Source: JAJPXC01 sp964520525 (GTDB lineage Bacteria; Bacteroidota; Bacteroidia; Bacteroidales; Muribaculaceae). Taken from it: a DNA stretch of 47,779 bases. The position numbers and the translations under genes are program-made. Below the pieces are notes generated by a model. That model worked only from the letters and a program-made list of their open reading frames with translations. It was not told the DNA's origin and searched no databases. Shown here in pieces: positions 31,859 to 42,600 of this stretch. The stretch lies in NCBI GenBank assembly GCA_964520525.1, contig CAZFNR010000011.1, positions 1-47,779 on the forward strand, written 5' to 3'. The number at the start of each line of letters is the position of its first letter. Position 1 is the stretch's first letter.

Positions 31859-33301
31859 ATGAAGAAAGCATCTATTTATATGATACCATTGGCCGTGGGC
31901 TCGCTTTTGGCCTCGTGTGCGGCGGGTAACCGCAGCGCCTCAGGCGGCGAAGTGACCGGCGTGAGCGGAACCTCATGGGCCGAACCGACACCCTACGGGA
32001 TGGTCTTAGTTGACCGCGGCTCAATGGAAGTAGGCCCCCAAAAAGCCGACTCAGCGTGGAATCTGCCGGCCGACGCGCGCGGCATCTCGGTCGACGCGTT
32101 CTGGATGGACGAGACCGAAATCACCAATGCCAAATACAAACAATTTGTATTCTGGGTGCGCGACTCAATCATCCGCGAACGTTTAGCCGACCCATCCTAC
32201 GGAGGCAACGAAGAATTTAAAATCGAAGAGGACAAGGAGGGTAACCCCATCACGCCCCACCTCAACTGGGACAAGGCGATACCCTGGCGCAACCCCAACG
32301 AGGATGAGGCGCGCGCGATAGAAAGCATCTACCGCAACAACCCCATCACCGGCGCGCGAGAGCTTGACCCCACACAGCTCAACTACCGATACGAGGTGTT
32401 TAACCACACCGAGGCGGCAAAGCGGAAACACCGTCTTGACCCAACCCGGCGCGAATACAACACCGACCGTCCGACACCGACCGACATCCCGGTGATTTCA
32501 AAAGACACCGCCTGGATTAACGACGAGGGGGAGATTATCCGCGAGACCGTAACACGCGGGCTCACCGGCGACTACGACTTCCTGAACACCTACATTGTCA
32601 ACGTCTATCCCGACACCACGGCGTGGATTAACGACTTTGACAACGCCTATAATGAGCCCTACACACGCCTATACTTCGCTCACGGCGGTTACAGCGACTA
32701 TCCCGTTGTGGGCGTCAGCTGGGAACAGGCCAACGCGTTTGCCAACTGGCGCACCGACTATCTTCGCCGCTCGCTCGGCAAAGAGGGAGTCTATGTAGAG
32801 CCCTACCGCCTGCCGACCGAGGCCGAGTGGGAGTATGCCGCACGCGCCGGGGTCAACGAGAATATGTACCCCTGGGAAGGCGACCTGCCGCTGACCGAAG
32901 ACAAAGGCTGTTTCTACGCCAACTTCAAGCCGCAAGAAGGAAACTATGTCAGAGACGGCCACATAATAACGTCGAGAGTGGGAACCTACTCGCCCAACGA
33001 CTTCGGATTGTACGACATGGCGGGCAACGTCAGCGAATGGACCTCGACGGCCTACACCGAGAGCGTCGGCAAGCTGACCAACGACCTCAACCCCGAATAC
33101 CGCTACGACGCCGCGAAGGAAGACCCCTACAAAATGAAGCGCAAGATAGTGCGCGGCGGTTCGTGGAAAGATGTGGCCCACAACATACGTTCCGACATCA
33201 GAATGTGGGAATATCAGAACGAACAGCGCAGCTACATAGGCTTCAGATGCGTGCGCTCGCAGATAGGATTCGCCCGCGGCAACAAGCAGAACGCCAAATA
33301 A
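31859..33301 (+). CDS. porK: type IX secretion ring lipoprotein PorK/GldK
   Basis: The 480-residue lipoprotein (lipobox LLASC, Cys20) has the formylglycine-generating-enzyme-like fold of GldK. Visible are VDAFWMDETEITNAKY near residue 80, RLPTEAEWEYAARAG, NDFGLYDMAGNVSEWTS, KIVRGGSWKD and YIGFRCVRS at the end. With PorN it forms the large periplasmic ring at the outer membrane. No enzyme activity is known for PorK despite the fold. Its length is close to that of P. gingivalis PorK. The gene lies between porP and porL in the usual order. Confidence 0.95.
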   Translation: MKKASIYMIPLAVGSLLASCAAGNRSASGGEVTGVSGTSWAEPTPYGMVLVDRGSMEVGPQKADSAWNLPADARGISVDAFWMDETEITNAKYKQFVFWVRDSIIRERLADPSYGGNEEFKIEEDKEGNPITPHLNWDKAIPWRNPNEDEARAIESIYRNNPITGARELDPTQLNYRYEVFNHTEAAKRKHRLDPTRREYNTDRPTPTDIPVISKDTAWINDEGEIIRETVTRGLTGDYDFLNTYIVNVYPDTTAWINDFDNAYNEPYTRLYFAHGGYSDYPVVGVSWEQANAFANWRTDYLRRSLGKEGVYVEPYRLPTEAEWEYAARAGVNENMYPWEGDLPLTEDKGCFYANFKPQEGNYVRDGHIITSRVGTYSPNDFGLYDMAGNVSEWTSTAYTESVGKLTNDLNPEYRYDAAKEDPYKMKRKIVRGGSWKDVAHNIRSDIRMWEYQNEQRSYIGFRCVRSQIGFARGNKQNAK

Positions 33302-33348
33302 TAACAATATCCAATCTCACACAACCACAATAGACTCATCGACACCCA

Positions 33349-34326
33349 ATGGGAAAAATCAAAAGATATAAAAACAGCATTGAGCGGTTCCTCTCCGGCG
33401 AGAACGGACAACGCTTCTTCAACTTTGCCTACAGTATCGGCGCAGCCGTCGTGATTTGGGGCGCGCTTTTCAAGATACTCCACCTCCCCGGCGGCAACAC
33501 GCTGTTGTCAATCGGTATGGGTACCGAGGTATTAATGTTCGTGCTGACGGCTTTTGACCGTCCCCCGAAAGAATACAATTGGGAAGATGTGTTTCCTGTC
33601 CTGCAAAGCAAGAACCCCGAAGACCGCCCCGATTTCAACGGCGGCACCGGCATCGTAATCGGTGGTGGCGGAGGGACAGCGTTTCCATCGGTAAGCCCCG
33701 CCGAGGCCAAGCGAGCCGCAGGCATTCCCGCGGGGATAGACCTGAGCGACGATGACACACGCTCGCTGAGCGAGAGCATCGCGAAAATGGCGGCAGCCAG
33801 CGACCAGCTCGCCCGCATGGCCGAACTGACATCAGCCACCCAGCAATATCTCGACCAGATTGGAGCCATAGCCGGCGAAATGCAGCGTCTGCGCGAGACC
33901 ACCGAATCGCTCAACAATGTCAGCGACGTGCTGCTGCAAAGCTACCGCGCCATCACCGAAAACTCGGAGAATATCACCCGCAGCTCCACCGGCTATGTCG
34001 ACCAGATGCAAGCCCTCAACCGCAATATCGGCGGACTTAACACAATTTACGAGATTCAGTTGAAAAGCGTGTCGTCGCAGCTCGACTCTATTGACCGCGT
34101 GAACCGCGGCATCAAGGACATACGCGATATGTATGAAAAGAGCGCGTCGCAAAGCGCGCGCTACTGCGAGGAAACAGAACGCATGACCCGCTATATGCAG
34201 CAACTCAACTCAGTCTATGAGAAGATGATTACCGCAATGACAATCAATATGTACCGTCCGATGATGGGCGGGGATATGCCGCAAACATCCGACACCAACC
34301 CCGCCGACAAACCGGCAGAGTCGTGA
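33349..34326 (+). CDS. porL: type IX secretion motor protein PorL/GldL
   Basis: The 325-residue inner-membrane protein has two membrane segments near the N-terminus (about 24-42 and 50-69) joined by FKILHLPGGN, then a long cytoplasmic coiled-coil-like region (about 130-300). Glu60 in the second segment (GMGTEVLMF) matches the conserved glutamate that couples proton flow to rotation in GldL/PorL. With PorM it forms the 5:2 motor that powers T9SS. The C-terminus is rich in Met and Pro and looks unstructured. 47 bp after porK. Confidence 0.95.
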   Translation: MGKIKRYKNSIERFLSGENGQRFFNFAYSIGAAVVIWGALFKILHLPGGNTLLSIGMGTEVLMFVLTAFDRPPKEYNWEDVFPVLQSKNPEDRPDFNGGTGIVIGGGGGTAFPSVSPAEAKRAAGIPAGIDLSDDDTRSLSESIAKMAAASDQLARMAELTSATQQYLDQIGAIAGEMQRLRETTESLNNVSDVLLQSYRAITENSENITRSSTGYVDQMQALNRNIGGLNTIYEIQLKSVSSQLDSIDRVNRGIKDIRDMYEKSASQSARYCEETERMTRYMQQLNSVYEKMITAMTINMYRPMMGGDMPQTSDTNPADKPAES

Positions 34327-34400
34327 CACACGCGACCACGTCAAGCGACAATCAATAACAACAGAAACAACCCTCAAGAATCAACACTGTCAACAAATAA

Positions 34401-35966
34401 ATGGGATCAAGCAACACAAGGCTATCGCCCCGCCAAAAGATGATAAACTTGATGTATATCGTCTTGACGGCAATGCTCGCGCTAAACGTGTCGAGCGACG
34501 TGCTTGACGGCTTCACGCAGGTCGAAGACGGCCTGTCGCGCTCAAACGCCAACGTCACCCAGCGCAACGACGCCATATTACACAGCTTAGAGTCATTCAG
34601 CCAACAGAACCCCGACAAAGGGAAGCCGTGGTATGACAAAGCCTCCGAGGTGCGCCGCACCACCGACTCGCTCTATGCCGAAGTGGAGCAACTCAAGCTC
34701 GCCATAGTCCACAAAGCCGACGGCCCTGACGGCAAAGTCGACGACATATTAAACCGCGACGACCTTGAAGCGGCCGCCGTGGTGATGCTAAACCCCGGGA
34801 ATCCGCGCGGGTCAAAACTGCGCCGGTCGATAGACAGCTACCGGACCTATATCGCGTCGCTTATGACCGACTCGCTCAAACGCTCCAACATCGAAACCGC
34901 CTTATCGACCGCGCCGGTGCGGCGCAAAGGGGTTATCGGAGCGCAGTCGTGGGAGGAATCCAAGTTTGACAACCAGCCCGTGGTAGCGGCGGTGACACTG
35001 CTGTCTAAACTGCAAAACGACATACGTTACGCCGAGGGCGAGGCTTTATCGACACTGCTATCTAACGTTGACGCCGGCGATGTGCGCGTCAATGAGCTTA
35101 ACGCCTTCGTCATCCCGCAGTCGCGGTTTGTGATGAGAGGCGGGAAATACTCGGCCAACATAGTTTTGGCAGCCGTCGACACCACACAGCGACCGATTGT
35201 CTACGTCAACGGAACAAAACTCGCCAACGACCGCGGACTATATGAGCTTGTAACCGGCAAAACCGGGACATTCGACTACAAAGGCTACCTCGAGGTGCCT
35301 CACGGCGACGGCTCGGTTACCCGCCACGATTTCAACTCGTCATACACCGTAATCGAACCCACCGCAACCGTATCGGCGACCATGATGAACGTGCTGTACG
35401 CGGGAATCAACAACCCGATTAGCATCTCAGTCCCCGGTGTAGCCATGTCGGGCGTATCGGCGACCATGACCAACGGCACCCTGACACGCAACGGCGACGC
35501 ATGGGTGGCTCGACCGACCAAAGTGGGAGCCGAGGCGGTGGTCACGGTCACAGCCTCAATCGACGGACGGCCGCAGACTGTGGCGACCACAACATTCCGC
35601 GTGCGCAAGCTGCCCGACCCGACGCCCTACATCCCCTTCAAGGACAGCAACGGCAACACCGACCGCTACAAGGGCGGCAAACCCATCTCCAAGACATTGC
35701 TGCTCGCGTCGCCGGGCATCGAAGCCGCCATCGACGACGACTTGCTCAACATACGTTTCAATGTGCTAAGCTTCGAGACCGTGTTTTTCGACTCAATGGG
35801 CAACGCTATACCCGAAGTGTCGAACGGCGACCAGTTCTCGCAACGCCAGAAAGATTCGTTCCGCCGTCTGTCACGCGGCAAACGCTTTTACATCTCACGC
35901 GTGAAGGCCATAGGCCCCGACGGCATCACCCGCGACCTCGCGCCGCTTGAAGTCATAGTAAACTAA
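34401..35966 (+). CDS. porM: type IX secretion motor protein PorM/GldM
   Basis: The 521-residue protein has one N-terminal membrane helix (about 13-35; MINLMYIVLTAMLALNVSSD) and a large periplasmic part of four domains, the last ending in SRVKAIGPDGITRDLAPLEVIVN. It spans the periplasm from the PorL motor to the PorK-PorN ring. The SPRQKMINLMY start and the FKDSNGNTDRYKGGK segment are typical of GldM. Length matches P. gingivalis PorM closely. 74 bp after porL, 47 bp before porN. Confidence 0.95.
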   Translation: MGSSNTRLSPRQKMINLMYIVLTAMLALNVSSDVLDGFTQVEDGLSRSNANVTQRNDAILHSLESFSQQNPDKGKPWYDKASEVRRTTDSLYAEVEQLKLAIVHKADGPDGKVDDILNRDDLEAAAVVMLNPGNPRGSKLRRSIDSYRTYIASLMTDSLKRSNIETALSTAPVRRKGVIGAQSWEESKFDNQPVVAAVTLLSKLQNDIRYAEGEALSTLLSNVDAGDVRVNELNAFVIPQSRFVMRGGKYSANIVLAAVDTTQRPIVYVNGTKLANDRGLYELVTGKTGTFDYKGYLEVPHGDGSVTRHDFNSSYTVIEPTATVSATMMNVLYAGINNPISISVPGVAMSGVSATMTNGTLTRNGDAWVARPTKVGAEAVVTVTASIDGRPQTVATTTFRVRKLPDPTPYIPFKDSNGNTDRYKGGKPISKTLLLASPGIEAAIDDDLLNIRFNVLSFETVFFDSMGNAIPEVSNGDQFSQRQKDSFRRLSRGKRFYISRVKAIGPDGITRDLAPLEVIVN

Positions 35967-36013
35967 CAGCCCCCCCAACTCAGATTAACCAAGACACTCC
36001 CACCGACACGCTT

Positions 36014-37141
36014 ATGAAAGCTCTAAAAAAATATATCATCGCTTCCTTAGCCGCAGCCACCACACTCGGCGCAATGGCTCAGGACTCGTCGAGCAGCAGC
36101 GCAGTAATGCGCCGCGGGGCAAAAGACCGCAACGCCCGCAACGCACAAAATTCGCCCGGAATCACGCAGCGCATGGAAAGTTTCTATGAGGAGACGCCGA
36201 CCGGCGACGCCGACCTCCAATGGATGCGCGTGATTTACCGCCAACTCGACCTCAACGACCCAAAAAACGCTCCGCTATATTACCCCGAGGAAAGCATCGA
36301 GGGGCAGGAGAATCTTTTCCGCATACTGATGAGACTGCTCGCCGACAATCAGATACACGCCTATGAGTATCTTGACGGCCGCGAGATTTTCACAGAACAG
36401 TACCAAGTAAAGGTGAAAGATATGCTCGACAGGTTCCACATACTCCACGCCGACGCGAAAGGCTCGACAGAGAAGAACCCGAAATTCACCATCGAGGAAA
36501 GCGACATCCCCGCCAACGAGGTGCTGAGCTACTACATCTTGGAGCGGTGGGAATTTGACTCTCGCACCAACCGGCTCGCCACAAAAGTCGAGGCCATCTG
36601 CCCGGTGCTGCACCGCTCGGGCGACTTCGGCGGAGAGGCTGTGAAGTACCCCATGTTCTGGGTTAAAATGAACGACATACGCCCATATCTCGCACAGCAA
36701 TACATTTTCATCGACGACGACAACAACCTCGCTCAGCACACCTACGACGATTTCTTCAAGATGAATATGTATAAGGGTGACATCTACAAGACCCGCAATC
36801 TGCGCAACAAGTCGATGATGCAGCTTTATCCCGACCCCGATGACTTGAAACGCGCGCAAGACAGCATTGACAACCGACTGACCAACTTTGAGAAAAAGCT
36901 ATGGGTTCCGTCGCGCGAAGAGCTCGCCGCCGCACGCGAAGCGAAAGCGAAAGCCGAGGCTGCCGGCGACTCGATTGTGATAACATCGCGCGACGACGAG
37001 AAACAAGCCCCGAAAAGCTCGTCGCGCACCTCGAGAGGGAAAGACAAACAATCAAAACAGAAATCAAAAGTCAAAGAGTCGAACGTAAAGAAAAGCAGCT
37101 CGTCCAACAGCGCGGTGCGCTCGGTGCGTCGACGCAAATAA
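36014..37141 (+). CDS. porN: type IX secretion ring protein PorN/GldN
   Basis: The 375-residue periplasmic protein has a signal peptide (cleavage after GAMA, near 22) and the GldN core: WMRVIYRQLDLNDPKNAPLYYPEE near residue 70, then YYILERWEFDSRT and FWVKMNDIRPYLAQQYIFIDDDNN. It pairs with PorK in the outer-membrane ring. The last 75 residues are a low-complexity tail rich in Lys, Ser and Arg, ending RSVRRRK, which looks disordered. The stop codon is immediately followed by the start of the helicase gene with no spacer. Confidence 0.94.
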   Translation: MKALKKYIIASLAAATTLGAMAQDSSSSSAVMRRGAKDRNARNAQNSPGITQRMESFYEETPTGDADLQWMRVIYRQLDLNDPKNAPLYYPEESIEGQENLFRILMRLLADNQIHAYEYLDGREIFTEQYQVKVKDMLDRFHILHADAKGSTEKNPKFTIEESDIPANEVLSYYILERWEFDSRTNRLATKVEAICPVLHRSGDFGGEAVKYPMFWVKMNDIRPYLAQQYIFIDDDNNLAQHTYDDFFKMNMYKGDIYKTRNLRNKSMMQLYPDPDDLKRAQDSIDNRLTNFEKKLWVPSREELAAAREAKAKAEAAGDSIVITSRDDEKQAPKSSSRTSRGKDKQSKQKSKVKESNVKKSSSSNSAVRSVRRRK

Positions 37142-38464
37142 ATGAGACTTAACGACATAATCGCCAGAGTCAAGGAAAAGACCGGCATCGAGTCGCTCAA
37201 CGAGATGCAGCGCGTGATGGCTGCCGACAAGTCACGCTCCACGGTGCTGCTCGCGCCGACAGGGTCGGGCAAAACTCTCGCATTCGCCATATCCGCCCTA
37301 TCTGAAGCCACCCCGCCGACCAGCGACGCGCAGATAGTCATCATGGCACCCTCACGCGAGTTAGTCGCGCAAATCGCCGAAGTGATACGCCCGATAGCCC
37401 TCCCGCTGAGGACAGTGGCGTTCTACGGCGGCCACTCGATGCTCGACGAGGCCAAATCGCTGTCGACCGTTCCCGACATCATAGTGGCGACCCCGGGCCG
37501 TCTGCTCGACCACCTCAACCGTTCAAATCTCGACCTGAAAGGGGTTAAGACACTTGTCCTTGACGAGTATGACAAATCGCTTGAACTGGGATTTCACGAT
37601 GAGATGAAGCGCATCTGCAAGCGCATGGGACGCATAGGCCGCACCATACTGACATCGGCCACCCCTCTGACGGCATTACCCGATTTTTTACATTTCGACA
37701 AGCAGCCGACGACAATCGACTACACCGGACTGATTGACAAGCCATCAGGTCGGATGGATATAGTCGAGGTGCCTTCACCCGCGAAAGACAAGCTCGACAC
37801 CCTACTCGACCTCACCGCACGATTCCCCGCCGGAAGCCGAGCCATAATCTTCGCCAACCACCGGGAAAGCGCGGAAAGAATCCACGACGCGATGAAAAAG
37901 GCAGGATTCCCCGTAGGGCTTTACCACGGAGGGCTCGACCAGCTGCAAAGAGAGATGGCGGTCGAGCTACTCAACAACGGCACCACGCCACTGCTCGCCG
38001 CCACCGACTTAGCTTCACGCGGTCTCGACATAGCAGGGGTCGAACATGTGGTTCACTACCACCTGCCATCCACCCCCGAGAACTGGACTCACCGCAACGG
38101 CCGCACAGCCCGACAAAACGCCACAGGCACCGTCTACGCTATAATCTCTGAGGGTGAAAACATCCCTGATTATGTCAAATGCCGGAGAACATACCGGCCT
38201 AAACAGCGGGACAACACCCCGCGACAATCGCCGGTGGCGACGCTATATTTCAACGGCGGCAAAAAGGAGAAAATATCACGAGGAGACATCGCCGGATTTC
38301 TCATGCATAAGGGGGGGCTCACACCGGAAGAAATAACACACATAACGGTCAAAGACCATCATTCACTGGCGGCAATCCCATCAACCAAGGTCAAGGAGAC
38401 ACTCGACGCGATAGCCCCCCACCGCATAAAGGGGCAACGCTTACGCATCAGCCAAGTCACATAA
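37142..38464 (+). CDS. DEAD-box family ATP-dependent RNA helicase
   Basis: The 440-residue helicase has motif I APTGSGKT (about residues 37-44), Ia APSRELVAQ, Ib ATPGRLLDH, motif II as DEYD instead of DEAD, motif III SATP, then the second RecA domain with ATDLASRGLDIAGVEHVVHY and HRNGRTARQ. A short C-terminal extension follows, a possible RNA-binding part. It should unwind RNA in ribosome assembly or decay. It directly abuts porN with no intergenic base, so it is read with the T9SS genes; whether it acts in T9SS or only shares the transcript is unknown. Confidence 0.92.
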   Translation: MRLNDIIARVKEKTGIESLNEMQRVMAADKSRSTVLLAPTGSGKTLAFAISALSEATPPTSDAQIVIMAPSRELVAQIAEVIRPIALPLRTVAFYGGHSMLDEAKSLSTVPDIIVATPGRLLDHLNRSNLDLKGVKTLVLDEYDKSLELGFHDEMKRICKRMGRIGRTILTSATPLTALPDFLHFDKQPTTIDYTGLIDKPSGRMDIVEVPSPAKDKLDTLLDLTARFPAGSRAIIFANHRESAERIHDAMKKAGFPVGLYHGGLDQLQREMAVELLNNGTTPLLAATDLASRGLDIAGVEHVVHYHLPSTPENWTHRNGRTARQNATGTVYAIISEGENIPDYVKCRRTYRPKQRDNTPRQSPVATLYFNGGKKEKISRGDIAGFLMHKGGLTPEEITHITVKDHHSLAAIPSTKVKETLDAIAPHRIKGQRLRISQVT

Positions 38465-38588
38465 CCATAGCGAAACATTGTGACAACCGCATGAGCGCCA
38501 AAAAATTATATCGCTGAATATCAGACGGTTCCCACTCCCATGCGAACAAAAATGCTAAAAATTCGCAAAAGTTAGAAAATAAATTACT

Positions 38589-38596
38589 AAATTTGC
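38589..38596 (+). promoter_or_regulatory. -7 promoter element upstream of the propeller-amidase pair
   Basis: TAAATTTG, about 110 bases before the ATG at 38707. No matching TTTG box is clear, so the call is partial. Confidence 0.4.
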
Positions 38597-38706
38597 GAGA
38601 ATATTAAAGTGCGCCATCGGTAGTCTTAATGATGCCCTTACTGCTCGCTAATGATTACGATGAATTATGATGAATTTATATAACTTCCTAAAATCTACTA
38701 TTTAAC

Positions 38707-39645
38707 ATGAAACGAATTGTAATGCCTTTGCTGGCTGTGTGCGTCTCGCTCACTTGTTCAGCTCAGAAATTTCAAGTCACCCGGGTTGACGAAGTGAAAA
38801 CCACTTCGCAACCTCAACTCTATCACCCGGTATTCTCGCCTGATGGCAAGCTATTAATGGTGTCATCGGAGGACTACAACGGCCTGGGGGTGATCGACCT
38901 CGCGACCAGCCGCTACAAGCACCTCACATCGCAACACGGAGCCGCCTACAAAGCCGTGATGAGCGATGACTGCTCGACGGTCATTTTCCGCACCGAAGAC
39001 CTGGAAACGCAGCGCATGTCGCTTTACACTGTGGACTTGGCAACGGTTTCGCCCAAGTTGATGGCAGCAAACATCGAGCACATCAACAATGTGTCGTTCC
39101 GCGGCTCGTCGGTAGCTTACGCTCTCGACGGCAAGGTTGTGACAAAAGGTGTGTCGACCAAGAAACCGCTCGGTTTTGCCGCAGTTCAGGCCCCTCAGAC
39201 CTATGTCACCGAGGAAGATTTGAAAATGGTGGTTTACACCAACGGCGTTCGCAATGTGGTCGACCCCATTATGGACACCCAAGGAAAAGATGTCAACTAT
39301 TGCTGGACAAGCCTTTCGCCCAACGGCAAGAAGCTGCTTTTTGTGGCTCACGACAACGCTTACGTGTCAAACCTCGACGGCTCGGCGCTTGTGAATCTCG
39401 GCAAAGTACACGCCCCCTGCTGGCGCGGCAACGACTGGGTTGTGGGTATGAACGACCTTGACGACGGCCATCTGTTCACCAAATCCGACATCGTCATCAT
39501 CGGCGTCAATGGCAACGACCGTCAGCAACTCACCGACAACTCAAGTGAAATCAAGATGTTCCCCTCGGTATCGCCTGACGGCTCAAAGATAGCCTATCAC
39601 ACCACAGAGGGTAAAGTTTACATAATGACTATTACTGAAAAATAA
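38707..39645 (+). CDS. exported WD40/PD40-like beta-propeller protein
   Basis: A 312-residue protein with a signal peptide (MKRIVMPLLAVCVSLTCSAQ). It carries TolB-like propeller repeats: HPVFSPDGKLLMVSSEDYN (about residue 40), TSLSPNGKKLLFVAHDN (about 200) and FPSVSPDGSKIAYHTTEGK (about 290). These blades usually mediate protein binding. No T9SS sorting domain is present, so it should stay in the periplasm or be membrane associated. It lies 8 bp upstream of the large amidase gene, which suggests a paired role in handling cell wall or the amidase. Confidence 0.82.
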   Translation: MKRIVMPLLAVCVSLTCSAQKFQVTRVDEVKTTSQPQLYHPVFSPDGKLLMVSSEDYNGLGVIDLATSRYKHLTSQHGAAYKAVMSDDCSTVIFRTEDLETQRMSLYTVDLATVSPKLMAANIEHINNVSFRGSSVAYALDGKVVTKGVSTKKPLGFAAVQAPQTYVTEEDLKMVVYTNGVRNVVDPIMDTQGKDVNYCWTSLSPNGKKLLFVAHDNAYVSNLDGSALVNLGKVHAPCWRGNDWVVGMNDLDDGHLFTKSDIVIIGVNGNDRQQLTDNSSEIKMFPSVSPDGSKIAYHTTEGKVYIMTITEK

Positions 39646-39653
39646 TCGAAATC

Positions 39654-42600
39654 ATGAAAAAAATACTAACTCTCGCTTGTGCGGCTCTGTTTGCCTGTAC
39701 AGCCGCAAATACGGCAACCGCAGCCGACGTCAGCTTTAGTGGCAAGAAATTCTATGTTAACCCCGGTCACGGCGGTCATGACTCCGACGACCGCCCTACA
39801 GCTTTGCCTCTCGGCGTGGCTATGTTCTATGAGTCAGACGGTACGCTCGACCGCGGTAAACACCTGCGCGATTTCCTGCAGGCATATAAAGCCAGCGTCA
39901 AGATGTCGCGTACTACCAACAACTCATCCGACGACTTAGCTCTTTCGACCATTGCGTCCCAATCTAACTCATATGGCGGCTACTTCATGTCGCTCCACTC
40001 CAACGGTGCCAACGCCTCAGCCAACTATGTCGTAGCGTTCTATCGCGGCACGACATCGGGCGCGCAAGCTGTCAGCGGCGCTAAAGATATGGCGACCACG
40101 GTGTCAAAGTGGCACGACAACAACCACTTGACCAACTTGACCTACAGCACGCCCCGCGGCTTGGCCGACTACTCTTTCTACGGCTACAACCTCGGTGTGC
40201 TGCGCACAAATAACCGTCCCGGTTACCTGGTTGAAACTTGGTTCCACGACTATCGTCCCGACGGTCTTCGCATGAAGAGCACCATCTACAACAAGTATCA
40301 CGCTTGGCAGATTCTCCGCGCAACCGTCGAAAAACCCGGTCCCACTTCAACGGGTACAATCACCAGCTGTATCGTCGGTGATATCCGCGACCTCGCCAAG
40401 AGCTGCGGCTACACCAACTATACCACTCGCGGACGTGACTCTTATCTCGCCATCAACGGCGCGACTGTCAACCTCTACAACTCATCAGGCACTAAACTCG
40501 GCACAATGACCACCGACAACTGCTGTAACGGTATTTACGGCTTCTTCGGGCTGTCGGCAGGCACTTATCAAGTGGAGGTTATCAAATCGGGCTACGCCAC
40601 TCAGAAGAAGAGCGTGACCGTGGCTGCAAGCGCATCGGCCAAGTTGCTCTTCAGCCTCGTTGCGGGCGTTTCTGCCGGTATCACTACCAGCAAGGAATCG
40701 CTCGACTTTGGCACAGTGACTGTTGGCAGCAACAAGTCGTTGACTTTCACCGTTACAGCTACGGGCCTCAGCGCTGATATCACCGCAACGAGCGGCAACA
40801 GCCAAGTCACCGTAAGCCCCACAACAATCTCTAAGACCGCATCGGGTGTGACAGTGACTGTTAAATACACACCGACCGCAGCAGGCAACCTCTCAACGAC
40901 AATCAAGCTGACCAGCGGTTCGGTTTCGAGAGTGATCGCTGTTTCGGGCAAAGCGGCCAACCCCCCGTTGACTTTCACCGAAGGTTGGAACTACTCAGAG
41001 AAAAGCGGCAAATCTCCGGCATGGATGCCTGAAGGAGGTTGGGTGAAACTCCGCAACATGTGTGTCGGTGATGGCAAACTCTATGTTGTTAACCCCTCTG
41101 ACGGCATCATATATGTTGTTAAAGCTCAGACTTGCGAACTCCTCACCAAGCTCGATATGACCGGCGTGACCGGCGGCACATTCAAAGTGATGGATGTTCA
41201 GTATGTCGACGGCAAAGTTGTGGCTTGTAACTTGGTAGGAGATGCTACGCAATCTATCAAGGTTTATGTTTGGGACACCGACTACTCAGCTCCCCGTTGC
41301 ATCCTCGAAACTGCCGAGCGCAGCGGCGTCACACGCATGGGTGACACATTTGACTTCGACGGCACACTCACTTCGGGTCGCTTGTTGTTCTGCGGCGGCG
41401 GTATATCAGAACAAAATAAAGTGATTGGTTACAAAGTGACCAACGGCGTTGCCGAAACTACTCCCTCTATAGCTATCGCAACCGCAATCTCCGATGAGAA
41501 AACACTTGTGATGGGACTCTCACCGCGTGTAGTCGCAGAAACAAACAACCGTTATTGGGTAATGGGACAAAGCTATCAGCCCACACTGATACAGGCTGAC
41601 GGTTTGGCCAGCGCGTCAGTCAACCTCGACGCTCTCGACAAAGCCATCCAGGGTAATGCGTTCACACCGTTTGTTTACAAAGGCGAGTCGTTTGCATTGG
41701 CCACGACCTATACCTACTCCACAACCACAACCGAAATGCTTAAAGATGGCAAAGTAGTGCTTCTCGACGGTACCGACGGCTGGGCATCAGCAACACAAAT
41801 CGCCAAATATCCTTCGGCAGGTCTCGGCAGCACCCGTAACACCAACTTCTCTACATCATGCCCCGTTGCTGTCAACGGCGACAAGGGTGTCGAGTTCTGG
41901 GTTCTGGTCAGCAACCAGGGTATCGCATACTACAAATCGGGCACCGTACCGACCTACACCTACACCACTCCTTACCCGACAGTGACAGCAACACCGTCGA
42001 GCGTGGCGTTCAGCGAAATTTATGCCGGCGAATCCGCGAAACGCACTATCGCCGTTTCTACCTCGTCGCTCGAAGCCGATGTCAACGTAGCGTTGACCGG
42101 AACTGACAGCGATATGTTCACCATCTCGACCAACAAGATTTCCAAGACCGCAGGCTCGGTTAACATCGACGTGACTTACGCTCCGAGCGAAGAGGGCACC
42201 CACAGTGCATCGATTACATTCACCAGCACTAACATGGAGACCGTCACCGTAGCTCTCACCGGTACCGCCAAGAAAGCTATAACCGACTACTCGCTCACTC
42301 AAGACTGGGCTAAAACCACCGGACATATAACACCGGCAAGCGCGGGACGCGGCTGGAGCACCGGTTTCGATGGCAGAATCTACTTCAACGACGAAGCCAA
42401 CTCGATGCTCAAATACTGGGATAGCACCGGCCTGCACGACGCTATCGCATCGGTAGCCGGAACCGCCATCACCTCTGACGGCGCAGGCAACATCATCCTC
42501 AGCGCAGGCTTGTGGGCAACTTCGGCGACCACGTTTAAAGTGTTGCCCAAAGGCGGCTCGGCTTGGCAAGACCTCGCTGTGACCTTGCCCAGCGACATAA

